Shown one piece after another: positions 43,241-51,013 of a DNA stretch of 56,648 bases (position 1 is the first letter of the stretch; every line of letters starts with the position of its first letter). A program made the position numbers and the translations under genes. Origin of the DNA: Arthrobacter sp. (GTDB lineage: Bacteria; Actinomycetota; Actinomycetes; Actinomycetales; Micrococcaceae); contig JAITLQ010000009.1 in NCBI GenBank assembly GCA_031277795.1, forward strand, positions 1 to 56,648, in the 5' to 3' direction. A model generated the notes under the pieces. It was not told the origin of the DNA and ran no database searches. It saw only the letters and a list, made by a program, of their open reading frames with translations.

Positions 43241-43602
43241 GCGGGCGGCTCGCCTCGGGCGCGCCGCGCCGGCGGCGAGGCGCGCGAGCGTGGTGAGCCC
43301 ACGCCGTCGTGCCCGAGGTGTGCAGGGGAGGCGAGCCTCCCCTGCCGCCACGCGCGCTCGTGCGCTGTGGTTCGCAGGTGAGGCGCGCCACCGTTCGCGC
43401 GCCACGGCGCCGGGTGTGACACAATAGGGGGGTTGTGCCCATCGGGCGCGATCCCGCCGCAGGGGTCTCGCGCATGATCCGGTCGGGTCCGAGCCCACGC
43501 CCGTGGGCTCGGGAAGAACCCGCGCACCGCCCCGTGAGGGGCAGGGAGCGCGGGAGAACACGTGGATGACGGACCTGCGGCCGCACGCCACAGGAGTGAG
43601 AA
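43241..43602 (+). other. 362-nt trmD-rplS intergenic region with hairpins and rplS leader
   Basis: No gene is seen here. It holds the trmD terminator (43322-43345), a candidate rplS -10 CACAAT at 43420-43425, and a leader of about 170 nt with an 11-bp hairpin (43489-43499 with 43502-43512) and a CCCC-GTGA-GGGG stem before the rplS start. The RBS is AGGAGTGAG. The structured leader could regulate L19, but I cannot match it to a known family. Confidence 0.5.
43322..43345 (+). terminator. Terminator after trmD
   Basis: Perfect 11-bp inverted repeat (43322-43332 with 43335-43345) separated by GA. No U tract, but the symmetry and location between trmD and the rplS promoter fit. Confidence 0.6.
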
Positions 43603-43977
43603 ATGCATATTCTCGATTCCCTCGACGCAGCCAGCCTGCGCAACGACGTCCCGGACTTCCGCCCGGGTGACACCGTCAAGGTGCACGTGAACATCATCGA
43701 AGGCAAGAACTCCCGCGTTCAGGTCTTCCAGGGCTTCGTTGTCCGTCGCCAGGGCGGCGGCGTGCGCGAGACCTTCACCGTGCGCAAGGTGTCCTTCGGT
43801 GTCGGCGTGGAGCGTACCTTCCCGGTGCACTCCCCGGTGCTGGAGAAGATCGAGCTCATCACCCGCGGTGATGTGCGTCGCGCCAAGCTGTACTACATGC
43901 GCGATCGCCACGGCAAGGCTGCCAAGATCAAGGAGAAGCGCGACTTCGTGGCTGCTGCCAAGAAGAAGAAGGCCTGA
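43603..43977 (+). CDS. rplS: 50S ribosomal protein L19
   Basis: A 124-residue L19, at the 30S-50S interface. [17 protein letters not shown] and [14 protein letters not shown] are the family signature; [10 protein letters not shown] and [10 protein letters not shown] follow. The C-terminal lysine tail is usual. ATG with AGGAG upstream. It has its own promoter and terminator, separate from trmD. Confidence 0.97.
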   Translation: MHILDSLDAASLRNDVPDFRPGDTVKVHVNIIEGKNSRVQVFQGFVVRRQGGGVRETFTVRKVSFGVGVERTFPVHSPVLEKIELITRGDVRRAKLYYMRDRHGKAAKIKEKRDFVAAAKKKKA

Positions 43978-44010
43978 TCCCTTTTGGTCTGACGCGCCCC
44001 GTGCGCGGTT

Positions 44011-44045
44011 CACAGGCGCCGTCCCCTCGTGGGGCGGCGCCTGTG
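44011..44045 (+). terminator. Terminator after rplS
   Basis: Stem of 15 base pairs (44011-44026 with 44031-44045) with one bulged T and loop TCGT, 33 nt after the rplS stop. Confidence 0.75.
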
Positions 44046-44069
44046 CGCGTTCGGGCACCCCGCTGGCGG

Positions 44070-44075
44070 TAGGGT
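44070..44075 (+). promoter_or_regulatory. Candidate -10 element for lepB-rnhB
   Basis: TAGGGT between the rplS terminator and lepB, giving a leader of about 45 nt that carries ACAGGAG. Confidence 0.35.
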
Positions 44076-44126
44076 TGCCAGAGCGGCGCGCCGAGCGCGC
44101 GCCAGAGCAGGAACGACAGGAGTCAC

Positions 44127-44903
44127 GTGAGCATCAACGACCCGTCCACCCCGGGTGCCCCCGAGCCGGAGACGACGCAACGCGCGCCCAAGCGCGGCGC
44201 GCTGCTCAAGGAGCTCGTGCTGGTCATCGTGGCGGCCTTGGTGCTCTCGGTGCTCGTGAAGACCTTCCTCTTCCGGGCCTTCGTCATCCCCTCGCAGTCG
44301 ATGGAGGACACGCTGCTGGTCGGCGACCGCGTCTTCGTGAACCTCCTGGTGCCCGGCCCGTTCGATCTCGAGCGCGGCGACGTGGTGGTGTTCAAGGACG
44401 AGCAGCACTGGCTCGAGCCGACCAACACCCCGCCGGCCGGCCCGATCGCCGACGCCCTGACCTTCCTTGGCCTGCGCCCCGATGACTCCACGCAGCACCT
44501 CGTCAAGCGCATCATCGGCATGCCGGGGGACACCGTCGAATGCGGCAAGGACGGCGTGCTCAAGGTCAACGGCGTGGCGCTGGTGGAGGATTACCTGAAG
44601 CCGGGTGTGGCCCCGTCCGAGGTCACGTTCAAGGCCGTGGTCCCCGAGGGCAAGATCTGGGTCATGGGGGACAACCGCTCCAATAGCGCCGATTCCCGTT
44701 CCCACTCCGAGGACCAGGGCGGCTTTGTCGACATCGCCGCCGTGGAGGGGCGGGCCGACATCATCGCGTGGCCGCTGAATCGCATCGGCGGCGTGCAGGG
44801 TTCGGGGGACACCTTCAAGGACGTCCAGGACCGCGAGGCCAAGCCGTACGACCCGGAGGCGCAGGACACGTCCCACGAGCCGGTGGAGTCGAGCGCACAG
44901 TGA
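44127..44903 (+). CDS. lepB: Signal peptidase I
   Basis: A 258-residue type I signal peptidase that releases exported proteins from their signal peptides. A Pro/Glu-rich cytoplasmic start leads into one transmembrane helix (about 28-48). The catalytic Ser58 is in IPSQSMEDTL and the general-base Lys127 in LVKRIIGMPGD; VMGDNRSNSADSR is box D/E. The C-terminal tail past about 225 is acidic. GTG with ACAGGAG 7 nt upstream. rnhB overlaps its stop by 4 nt (GTGA). Confidence 0.95.
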   Translation: MSINDPSTPGAPEPETTQRAPKRGALLKELVLVIVAALVLSVLVKTFLFRAFVIPSQSMEDTLLVGDRVFVNLLVPGPFDLERGDVVVFKDEQHWLEPTNTPPAGPIADALTFLGLRPDDSTQHLVKRIIGMPGDTVECGKDGVLKVNGVALVEDYLKPGVAPSEVTFKAVVPEGKIWVMGDNRSNSADSRSHSEDQGGFVDIAAVEGRADIIAWPLNRIGGVQGSGDTFKDVQDREAKPYDPEAQDTSHEPVESSAQ

Positions 44904-45592
44904 GCGTGGTTGAACCGACGCTCGACCTTGAACGGGAGCTCGTCGGCGCCGGCGGCGTCCTTGCCTGCGTCGACGAGGTGGGTCGCGGGGCGCTGGCCGG
45001 TCCCGTGAGCGTTGGCCTCGTCGCGATCGACCCCTGGGCGCCCGGCGTGCCGGAGGGCGTGCGGGACTCGAAGCTGCTCAGCCTCGCGGCCCGGGAGCGG
45101 CTGGAGCCCGAGGTCCGCGCTTGGGTGCTGGCCGGGGCCGTTGGACACGCGTCGCCCGGCGAGATCGACGAGCTGGGCATCGTAGCGGCCCTGCGGCTGG
45201 CCGGGCGCAGGGCGTGGGACGCGTGCCTGAATGCCCTCGGCGAAGCCTCGCTGCCGCGGCCGAGCATGGCGCTGCTTGACGGCAATCTGGACTGGCTCTC
45301 GGCTCCCCCCGCCGATCTGTTCGCCGCCGCCCAGCCGGGCGACGAGGAGGGCCTGCGCAGCGTCGACGTCCCCGTGCGCACGCAGGTGAAGGGCGACCGC
45401 GATTGCCTCGGGGTGGGCGCCGCGTCCATCCTCGCGAAGGTGGAGCGCGATCGCCTGATGGAGGAGCTCGCGTTGCAGCACCCGGCCTACGGCTGGGAGC
45501 GGAACAAGGGCTACGGTTCGGCGGCGCATCGGGCGGCCATCCTGGGGCAGGGGCCGTGCGACGCACACCGGCGCAGTTGGAAGTTGATCTAG
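44900..45592 (+). CDS. rnhB: Ribonuclease HII
   Basis: A 230-residue RNase HII that removes ribonucleotides and RNA-DNA hybrids from the chromosome. CVDEVGRGALAGPVSVG provides the first two acidic catalytic residues (DE), LLDGNLDWL the third, and KGDRDCLGVGAASILAKVERD the conserved lysine/aspartate block. It is coupled to lepB by a 4-nt overlap. The gene order rplS-lepB-rnhB is typical of actinobacteria. Confidence 0.95.
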   Translation: MSVVEPTLDLERELVGAGGVLACVDEVGRGALAGPVSVGLVAIDPWAPGVPEGVRDSKLLSLAARERLEPEVRAWVLAGAVGHASPGEIDELGIVAALRLAGRRAWDACLNALGEASLPRPSMALLDGNLDWLSAPPADLFAAAQPGDEEGLRSVDVPVRTQVKGDRDCLGVGAASILAKVERDRLMEELALQHPAYGWERNKGYGSAAHRAAILGQGPCDAHRRSWKLI

Positions 45593-45598
45593 TACGGT
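45593..45598 (+). promoter_or_regulatory. Candidate -10 element for the DUF2469 gene
   Basis: TACGGT immediately after the rnhB stop, about 36 nt before the ATG at 45635. Confidence 0.3.
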
Positions 45599-45634
45599 GC
45601 ACAGCATGCACGTCAAGGAAGGCAGTTGAGAGAC

Positions 45635-45952
45635 ATGGGTGCCGACGACCTCGAGAACTACGAGACCGAGATGGAGTTGCAGCTCTATCGCGAGTACAAG
45701 GACGTGGTGAACCTCTTCTCCTACGTGGTGGAGACGGAGCGACGCTTCTACCTCGCCAATCACGTCGATGTGCAGGCGCGCTCCTCCGACGGGGAGATCT
45801 ACTTCGACCTCACGCTGCAGGACGCGTGGGTGTGGGACGTGTACCGGACCTCGCGCTTCGTGAAGAACGTGCGCGTCATCACGTTCAAGGACGTGAACGT
45901 CGAGGAGCTGGCGAAGTCCGACCTCTTGAAGGACTCTCCGCTGGGCGATTGA
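45635..45952 (+). CDS. DUF2469 family protein
   Basis: A 105-residue protein of the actinobacteria-specific DUF2469 family, recognisable by DDLENYETEMELQLYREYKD and VETERRFYLANHVDVQ. The sequence is very acidic and highly conserved, and no function is known. It is nearly always encoded between rnhB and yraN. ATG 45635 is chosen because family members begin two or three residues before DDLE; a TTG at 45626 is possible. A terminator follows. Confidence 0.92.
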   Translation: MGADDLENYETEMELQLYREYKDVVNLFSYVVETERRFYLANHVDVQARSSDGEIYFDLTLQDAWVWDVYRTSRFVKNVRVITFKDVNVEELAKSDLLKDSPLGD

Positions 45953-45977
45953 GCCGTCTTCCCTCACCGATCCCGCC

Positions 45978-46007
45978 AGGGCCCTGGGTTATCCCCAGGG
46001 CCCTTTC
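45978..46007 (+). terminator. Terminator after the DUF2469 gene
   Basis: Eleven-bp stem (45978-45988 with 45994-46004), loop TTATC, followed by TTT. Confidence 0.8.
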
Positions 46008-46065
46008 GCGTGCCTGGCGGCCGGGCGGCGGGCGGCGGACGCTGGTGGCACAGGAGGTGGTGACC

Positions 46066-46437
46066 GTGTCCAAGGCACAAGAGGTCGGCAGGGCGGGGGA
46101 GAGCTTCGCGGTGGGCTGGTTGCAGGACCGCGGCTTCACCGTGCTCGAGCGCAATTGGCGCTGCGCGCGGGGCGAGCTGGACATCGTGGCGGTGGATACC
46201 GGCACGGGCGAGGTCGTGGCGGTGGAGGTCAAGACGCGGACCGGCACGGGGTACGGCTACCCGGCGGAGGCGGTGGACCGCGCCAAGCTGCGGCGCCTGC
46301 ACGCCCTGGTGAGCGGGTTCGTCCACAGCACGGATACTCCGCGGCTGGGGCGCCGCGTCGACGTGCTGGCCCTGCTCTGGCCGGCGCACCGCAGCGCGCC
46401 CGAGGCCGTCGACCACTACATCGGGGTGACGCCATGA
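46066..46437 (+). CDS. yraN: YraN/UPF0102 family endonuclease-fold protein
   Basis: A 123-residue protein with a PD-(D/E)xK nuclease fold. GRAGESFAVGWL, GELDIVA and VAVEVKTR give the E-D-ExK set of putative metal ligands. Function is unproven; the gene is nearly always next to comM and dprA. Start GTG 46066 lies 8 nt below AGGAGG; GTG 46060 is too close to it. The comM ATG overlaps the stop (ATGA). Confidence 0.93.
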   Translation: MSKAQEVGRAGESFAVGWLQDRGFTVLERNWRCARGELDIVAVDTGTGEVVAVEVKTRTGTGYGYPAEAVDRAKLRRLHALVSGFVHSTDTPRLGRRVDVLALLWPAHRSAPEAVDHYIGVTP

Positions 46438-47972
46438 GCCTCGGTGTCTGCCACACCGTCGCCCTGAACGGGCTGCGCGGGACGTGCGTGAGGGTGGAGG
46501 CCGATGTGGGCGGGGGACTGCCCGGCATGATCCTGCTCGGCCTGCCGGACGCCTCACTGGGCGAGGCGCGGGACCGGGTGCGCTCCGCCGCACGGAACAC
46601 GGGCATCGCCCTCAGCCCGCGCCGGCTCACCGTGAACCTCGTCCCGGCCGGCCTACCCAAGCGCGGGCCGGCCTTCGACCTGGCGATCTTGGTGGCGTGC
46701 CTTGCGGCGCAGGCCGAGCTCGGCTCCCCGCAGGACACAGTGTTCCTGGGCGAGCTCGGCCTGGACGGCGCGCTGCGTCCCGTGGCCGGGGTGCTGCCGT
46801 GCCTCCTCGCGGCCCGCGAGGCCGGATTCGGCCGCGCGGTGCTTCCGGCGGGACACGCGGCGGAGGCGGCCCTCGTGCCCGGGCTCGAGTCCGTGTCCTA
46901 CGAGCGCGCCGCCGACGTGCTCGCCGACCTGGGCGCCTCGCAGCGGCTCCTGGAGGTGGCGCCCCTGGCGCCGCGGAGCCCGGAGCCGGAGCAGGGCGGG
47001 GCAGCGCCCGACGCCGCGGGGGAGGGTCAGGTGCCCGACCTCGCCGAGGTGGTGGGCCAGCCCTGGGGCCGGTACGTGCTCGAGGTGGCCGCTGCGGGTG
47101 GGCACCACCTGCTGCTCTCCGGTCCTCCCGGTGCCGGCAAGACCATGCTGGCCGAGCGCCTACCGGGGATCCTTCCGCCCTTGAGCGACGAGGACGCGCT
47201 CCTAAGCGCGTGCCTGCGCTCGGTGGGCGGCTGGGGCGTGCGCGAGCTGGTGCACACGCCGCCCTTCCTCGCGCCGCACCACACCTCGACCACGCCCTCG
47301 CTCGTGGGCGGGGGCAGCGGCGTCCCGCGGCCGGGGGCGGCCTCGCTCGCGCACGGCGGCGTCCTCTTCCTCGACGAGGCACCCGAGTTCGCTGCCCGCA
47401 CGCTGGACGCTCTCCGGGAGCCGCTCGAATCGGGGCGGCTCACGCTGCATCGCTCGGGAGGCAGCGCGAGCTACCCCGCCCAGTTTCAGCTGATCCTCGC
47501 CGCCAACCCGTGCCCCTGCGGCAAGCCGGGCCGGGAGTGCGAGTGCTCCGCCCTCGTGCGGCGCAGGTATTGGGCCAGGCTCTCGGGCCCGCTGCTTGAT
47601 CGCATCGACCTGCGCGCCGAGGTGCCGGCCGCCCAGACCGAGGCCCTCGTGTCGGGCGGATGGGGCGAGGACTCGGCCACCGTGCGGGCGCGCGTGACGG
47701 CGGCGCGGGCCAGGCAGCAGCGGCGCTGGGGCCCACACGGAGGGGTGAGCAACGCGCGCGTGCCCGGGCGGGTGCTGCGCGAGCAGCCCTTCGCGCCCAG
47801 CGGCCGGGAGGCGGCGGCCCTGCGCGACGCCGCAGCGCTGCACGGGCTGACCGGGCGGGGCGTGGAACGAGTCCTGCGCATCGCCTGGTCCCTCGCCGAC
47901 CTGGCCGAGGCGGAGCGGCCGGGCCCGGAGCATCTCGAGCAGGCGGCCCTCCTGCGAGGTGAGGCGGCGTGA
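46434..47972 (+). CDS. comM: YifB/ComM family Mg chelatase-like AAA+ ATPase
   Basis: A 512-residue protein. The N-terminal Lon-protease-like region (about 1-190) has GLPGMILLGLPDASL and NLVPAGLPKRGPAFDLAI. The AAA+ domain has Walker A GPPGAGKTML (about 227), Walker B GGVLFLDEAPEF, and LAANPCPCGKPG. ComM is a hexameric helicase that promotes branch migration during natural transformation in other bacteria. It overlaps yraN and dprA by 4 nt each, so the three are one translationally coupled operon. Confidence 0.94.
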   Translation: MSLGVCHTVALNGLRGTCVRVEADVGGGLPGMILLGLPDASLGEARDRVRSAARNTGIALSPRRLTVNLVPAGLPKRGPAFDLAILVACLAAQAELGSPQDTVFLGELGLDGALRPVAGVLPCLLAAREAGFGRAVLPAGHAAEAALVPGLESVSYERAADVLADLGASQRLLEVAPLAPRSPEPEQGGAAPDAAGEGQVPDLAEVVGQPWGRYVLEVAAAGGHHLLLSGPPGAGKTMLAERLPGILPPLSDEDALLSACLRSVGGWGVRELVHTPPFLAPHHTSTTPSLVGGGSGVPRPGAASLAHGGVLFLDEAPEFAARTLDALREPLESGRLTLHRSGGSASYPAQFQLILAANPCPCGKPGRECECSALVRRRYWARLSGPLLDRIDLRAEVPAAQTEALVSGGWGEDSATVRARVTAARARQQRRWGPHGGVSNARVPGRVLREQPFAPSGREAAALRDAAALHGLTGRGVERVLRIAWSLADLAEAERPGPEHLEQAALLRGEAA

Positions 47973-49186
47973 GCGGGCAAGGGGAGCGTCTGGCCAGGGC
48001 GGGGCTGTCGCGCTGCGCCGAGCCGGAGGACCTCGCGGTGGAGGCGGCGCTCGGCGTCCTCGGCGCCGAACGCCTCTGGGACATCGTGCGGGGCTCGGCC
48101 GCGAGCCAGGAGGAGCGCCACGTGGTGGAGGCCGCGCTCCTGGAGCGCGGGGCGCGCGAGGCCTCGGCCGCCGCCGGGCTCGCCACGCTGCGCGAGCGGC
48201 TGCGGGGGCGCGCCGCCGAGGCCGATCCGGTTCGGGACCTCGAGAACGTGGCCAGGCTCGGCGGCGGGCTTCTCCTGCCGGGGGAGGAGGGCTGGCCGCT
48301 GCCGCTGAACGACCTGGGCCCCGGCGCCCCCGTGGCGCTCTGGTGGCGGGGAGCCCGGCCGCCGGTGGCCGAGCCGGGCGGGTGGCTGGGCGTGGTGGGC
48401 ACGCGCGATCCCACCGCCTACGGGCTCCACGTGACCTCCGTCATCGCCGGGGGCGCGGCGGCCGCCGGGGCCGTCATCGTCTCTGGCGGCGCGCTCGGCA
48501 TCGATGCGGCGGCGCACCGCGCGGCGCTCGAGTCCGGACCGCCCGCCGAAGCGGGGCGCCCCCTCGTCACGGCGTGCGTGCTGGCCGGCGGGGTGGACCG
48601 CCTGTACCCGGCCAGCAACGCGAGGCTCCTGCAGCACCTCGCGCGCGAGCAGCTCCTGCTGAGCGAGCACCCGCCCGGCTGCGCGCCCACCCGCTGGCGG
48701 TTCCTGAGCCGGAACCGACTCATCGCCGCGCTCGGCGCCGGCCTCGTGGTGGTGGAGGGCAGGTGGCGCTCCGGTTCGCTCTCCACCGCACACCGGGCCG
48801 CGGAGTTGGGTCGCTGGGTGGGCGCCGTGCCGGGCCCCGTCACCTCCGGCACGAGCGAGGGGCCGCACCGGCTCATCCGCGAGGGCGCCGCCGAGCTCGT
48901 GGTGCGGCCGGAGGACGCGCTGGGCGCGATCGGTCTGCTGCGCGGTGCCAGCCCGCCCCGGCAGGAGGCGCTGCCCGGCCTCGCCGAGCCCTCGCCCATC
49001 GACGGGCTGAGCGAGCCGGAGGCCCGGGTCTTCGAGGCCCTGCCTCGCCGCGGCGTCACCTCCCTCGACCGGCTCGTCCTGGCCGCCGGCCTCGCGGCAG
49101 GCGAGGCCCTCGGGGCGCTGCATTCCCTGCTCGCCCGCGGGCGCGCCGAGCGTCGGGACGGGGGCTGGGCCAGGACCCGGCACTAG
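47969..49186 (+). CDS. dprA: DNA processing protein DprA
   Basis: A 405-residue protein that loads RecA on incoming single-stranded DNA. The Rossmann-like core has VVGTRDPTAYG, IVSGGALGIDAAAHRAAL and GGVDRLYPASN, and the usual RFPxRNRIIA block reads RFLSRNRLIAALG. VPGPVTSGTSEGPHRLI follows. A C-terminal winged-helix domain (about 340-400) is present. GTG start overlaps the comM stop (GTGA). With comM and yraN this gives part of a transformation set, but the DNA-uptake pilus genes are not in the window. Confidence 0.94.
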   Translation: MSGQGERLARAGLSRCAEPEDLAVEAALGVLGAERLWDIVRGSAASQEERHVVEAALLERGAREASAAAGLATLRERLRGRAAEADPVRDLENVARLGGGLLLPGEEGWPLPLNDLGPGAPVALWWRGARPPVAEPGGWLGVVGTRDPTAYGLHVTSVIAGGAAAAGAVIVSGGALGIDAAAHRAALESGPPAEAGRPLVTACVLAGGVDRLYPASNARLLQHLAREQLLLSEHPPGCAPTRWRFLSRNRLIAALGAGLVVVEGRWRSGSLSTAHRAAELGRWVGAVPGPVTSGTSEGPHRLIREGAAELVVRPEDALGAIGLLRGASPPRQEALPGLAEPSPIDGLSEPEARVFEALPRRGVTSLDRLVLAAGLAAGEALGALHSLLARGRAERRDGGWARTRH

Positions 49187-49200
49187 GTGTTGTGCCCCGC

Positions 49201-49206
49201 TAGGCT
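49201..49206 (+). promoter_or_regulatory. -10 element of a leaderless promoter (xerC)
   Basis: TAGGCT, then GGGTGG, then the ATG at 49213. The 6-nt spacing puts the transcription start at the start codon. Confidence 0.55.
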
Positions 49207-49212
49207 GGGTGG

Positions 49213-50214
49213 ATGCGGCAAGCGGAGCGGTACGGCGACGGTGGGGACGGGGTGCTCGAGGCCTTCGAGCGACACCTGCGGCTCGAACGCGGCCGCTCGG
49301 AGAACACCATCCGCGCCTACACGCGGGACGTGGCGGCGCTGGCCGCGAGCGCGTGGCCGGCGGGCATGCCGACGGAAGCCGAGGGAGCCCTCGACGGCCT
49401 CGACCTCGACGCGCTGCGCGACTGGCTCGCCGCGGACGCCCAGGCCGGTGCGTCGCCGGCCACCCTCGCCAGGCACGCGGCCGCCGCGCGCACCTTCTGC
49501 GCCTGGGCCAGGCGCGAGGGCCTGCTGAGCGTGGATCCCTCGGCCCGCTTGCGTGCCCCCAAGCGGCAGCAGCACCTCCCGCCGGTGCTGCGCCAGTCGC
49601 AGGTGCAGCGGCTGCTCGACACGGCGGCCCACACCGGCGCCCCCGCTCGCTCGTCTGGGCCGGCCGCGCCGGTAGTCGGCCCGGAGGAAGCGGCACGGCG
49701 CGAGGCGGCGGTTCGACTCCGCGATGCCGCTGCCCTCGAGCTGCTCTACGCGAGCGGCGTGCGCATCGGCGAGCTCGTCGGCCTCGATCTGGATGACATC
49801 GACCGCGGCCGCCGCACCCTGCGCGTCCTCGGCAAGGGAAACAAGGAGCGCGTGGTGCCTTACGGCGCGCCGGCCGAGCGCGCGCTCGAGGCCTGGGTGC
49901 GTCAGGGGCGCACCGTGCTGTGGACGCCGGCCGCCGGCCCCGCCCTGTTCGTGGGCGTGCGCGGGGCGCGCTGGGGGAGCCGCGGGGCCCGCGAGACGGT
50001 GGACCGCGCCCTCGAGGGCCTCGGAGATACCTCGGCGCGGGGCCCCCACACCCTGCGCCACACGGCGGCGACGCACCTGCTGGACGGCGGCGCCGACCTG
50101 CGCACCGTCCAGGAACTGCTGGGGCACAGCTCGCTCGCCACAACGCAGCTGTACACGCACGTTTCGGTTGAACGGCTGCGCGAGGGCTATCGAAGGGCTC
50201 ACCCGCGGGCCTGA
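49213..50214 (+). CDS. xerC: Tyrosine recombinase XerC
   Basis: A 333-residue site-specific recombinase that resolves chromosome dimers at dif with XerD. An N-terminal SAM-like core-binding domain (about 13-108) precedes the catalytic domain. All catalytic residues are visible: Arg184 (SGVRIGEL), Lys208 (GKGNKERVV), His279 and Arg282 (HTLRHTAATHLL), His305 (LLGHSSLATTQ) and Tyr314 (LYTHV). The location after dprA and the absence of neighbouring element genes argue for a chromosomal XerC rather than a phage integrase. An insert of about 20 residues around 140-160 is Ala/Pro-rich. Confidence 0.93.
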   Translation: MRQAERYGDGGDGVLEAFERHLRLERGRSENTIRAYTRDVAALAASAWPAGMPTEAEGALDGLDLDALRDWLAADAQAGASPATLARHAAAARTFCAWARREGLLSVDPSARLRAPKRQQHLPPVLRQSQVQRLLDTAAHTGAPARSSGPAAPVVGPEEAARREAAVRLRDAAALELLYASGVRIGELVGLDLDDIDRGRRTLRVLGKGNKERVVPYGAPAERALEAWVRQGRTVLWTPAAGPALFVGVRGARWGSRGARETVDRALEGLGDTSARGPHTLRHTAATHLLDGGADLRTVQELLGHSSLATTQLYTHVSVERLREGYRRAHPRA

Positions 50215-50249
50215 AATCGATTCATTGGCCCGCATGTTTCGCCAAACGT

Positions 50250-50278
50250 TTGTCAGCATCCATAAAGCACGGCACAAT
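50250..50278 (+). promoter_or_regulatory. Promoter for the DUF3145 gene
   Basis: TTGTCA (50250-50255) and CACAAT (50273-50278) separated by 17 nt, the best match to a housekeeping -35/-10 pair in the window. Leader of about 65 nt with GGAGG. Confidence 0.65.
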
Positions 50279-50350
50279 GGCCTGAGTAACGACGCGGTCA
50301 ACCAGAGTCGGGCGTAGGGGAAGACGTACCGACAAGACTTGGAGGACGGC

Positions 50351-50854
50351 ATGTCGATACCGATGACGCGCGGAGCCCTGTACATTCACTCGGCCCCGTC
50401 CGCGCTGTGCCCGCACATCGAATGGGCCATCGGATCCGCCGTGGACCGCCACACGGAACTCACCTGGAGCGCGCAGCCGGCCGCCCCGGGCATGATGCGC
50501 GCGGACATGGCCTGGGCGGGGGAGCAGGGCACGGGTGCCCTGTTGACCTCCACCCTGCGCGGCTGGGCGCACCTACGCTACGAGGTCACCGAGGAGGCCT
50601 CGCGCGGTGTCGACGCCTCGCGGTGGTCGCACACGCCTGAACTCGGGATCTTCCACGCCACCACCGACGTGGGCGGCAACATCCTGGTCTCCGAGGACCG
50701 CATTCGCTACGCCTACGAACGCGGCCAGGGCAACCCCGCCGTGCTGTATCACGAGCTTTCCATCGCCCTCGGCGAGGCCTGGGACGAGGAACTCGAGCCG
50801 TTCCGCGCCGCGGCCGACGGCGCGCCGGTGCGCTGGCTGCACCACGTGGGCTGA
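50351..50854 (+). CDS. DUF3145 family protein
   Basis: A 167-residue protein of the actinobacteria-restricted DUF3145 family, recognisable by GALYIHSAPSALCPHIEWA near the N-terminus and by HTPELGIFHATTDVGGNILVSEDR-type sequence in the middle (residues 98-118). Function is unknown. Family members are regularly found beside the fatty-acid synthesis block, as here. ATG 50351 has GGAGG 5 nt upstream. It converges on fabF. Confidence 0.9.
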   Translation: MSIPMTRGALYIHSAPSALCPHIEWAIGSAVDRHTELTWSAQPAAPGMMRADMAWAGEQGTGALLTSTLRGWAHLRYEVTEEASRGVDASRWSHTPELGIFHATTDVGGNILVSEDRIRYAYERGQGNPAVLYHELSIALGEAWDEELEPFRAAADGAPVRWLHHVG

Positions 50855-50932
50855 CGCCCTCCCGCCCGGGCCGAGCCCGCGACGTCGCGCGCCGTCCGGG
50901 CGCCCGCACCCGCGCCGGTGCGCGCCAACGAA

Positions 50933-50977
50933 GAAGGCCCCGGCTGCCTTCCCTCAAGGGAAGCGGCCGGGGCCTTC
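50933..50977. terminator. Bidirectional terminator between DUF3145 and fabF
   Basis: Outer 12-bp stem (50933-50944 with 50966-50977) and inner CTTCCC-TCAA-GGGAAG (50948-50963). T-rich flanks on the minus strand (CTTCTTCGTT) favour termination of the fab operon. Confidence 0.8.
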
Positions 50978-51013
50978 GTGCGTGAGCCGGGCGCCGCAGC
51001 GCCCGGCAATGGA

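Noticed and set aside
47486-50143. 885-codon open frame antisense to comM-dprA-xerC
   Set aside because: Low-complexity Arg/Pro/Ala translation, fully covered by three recognised plus-strand genes.
49213-50214. Integrase of a mobile element
   Set aside because: Context (comM-dprA), length and complete XerC motifs indicate the chromosomal dimer-resolution recombinase; no att repeats were seen.
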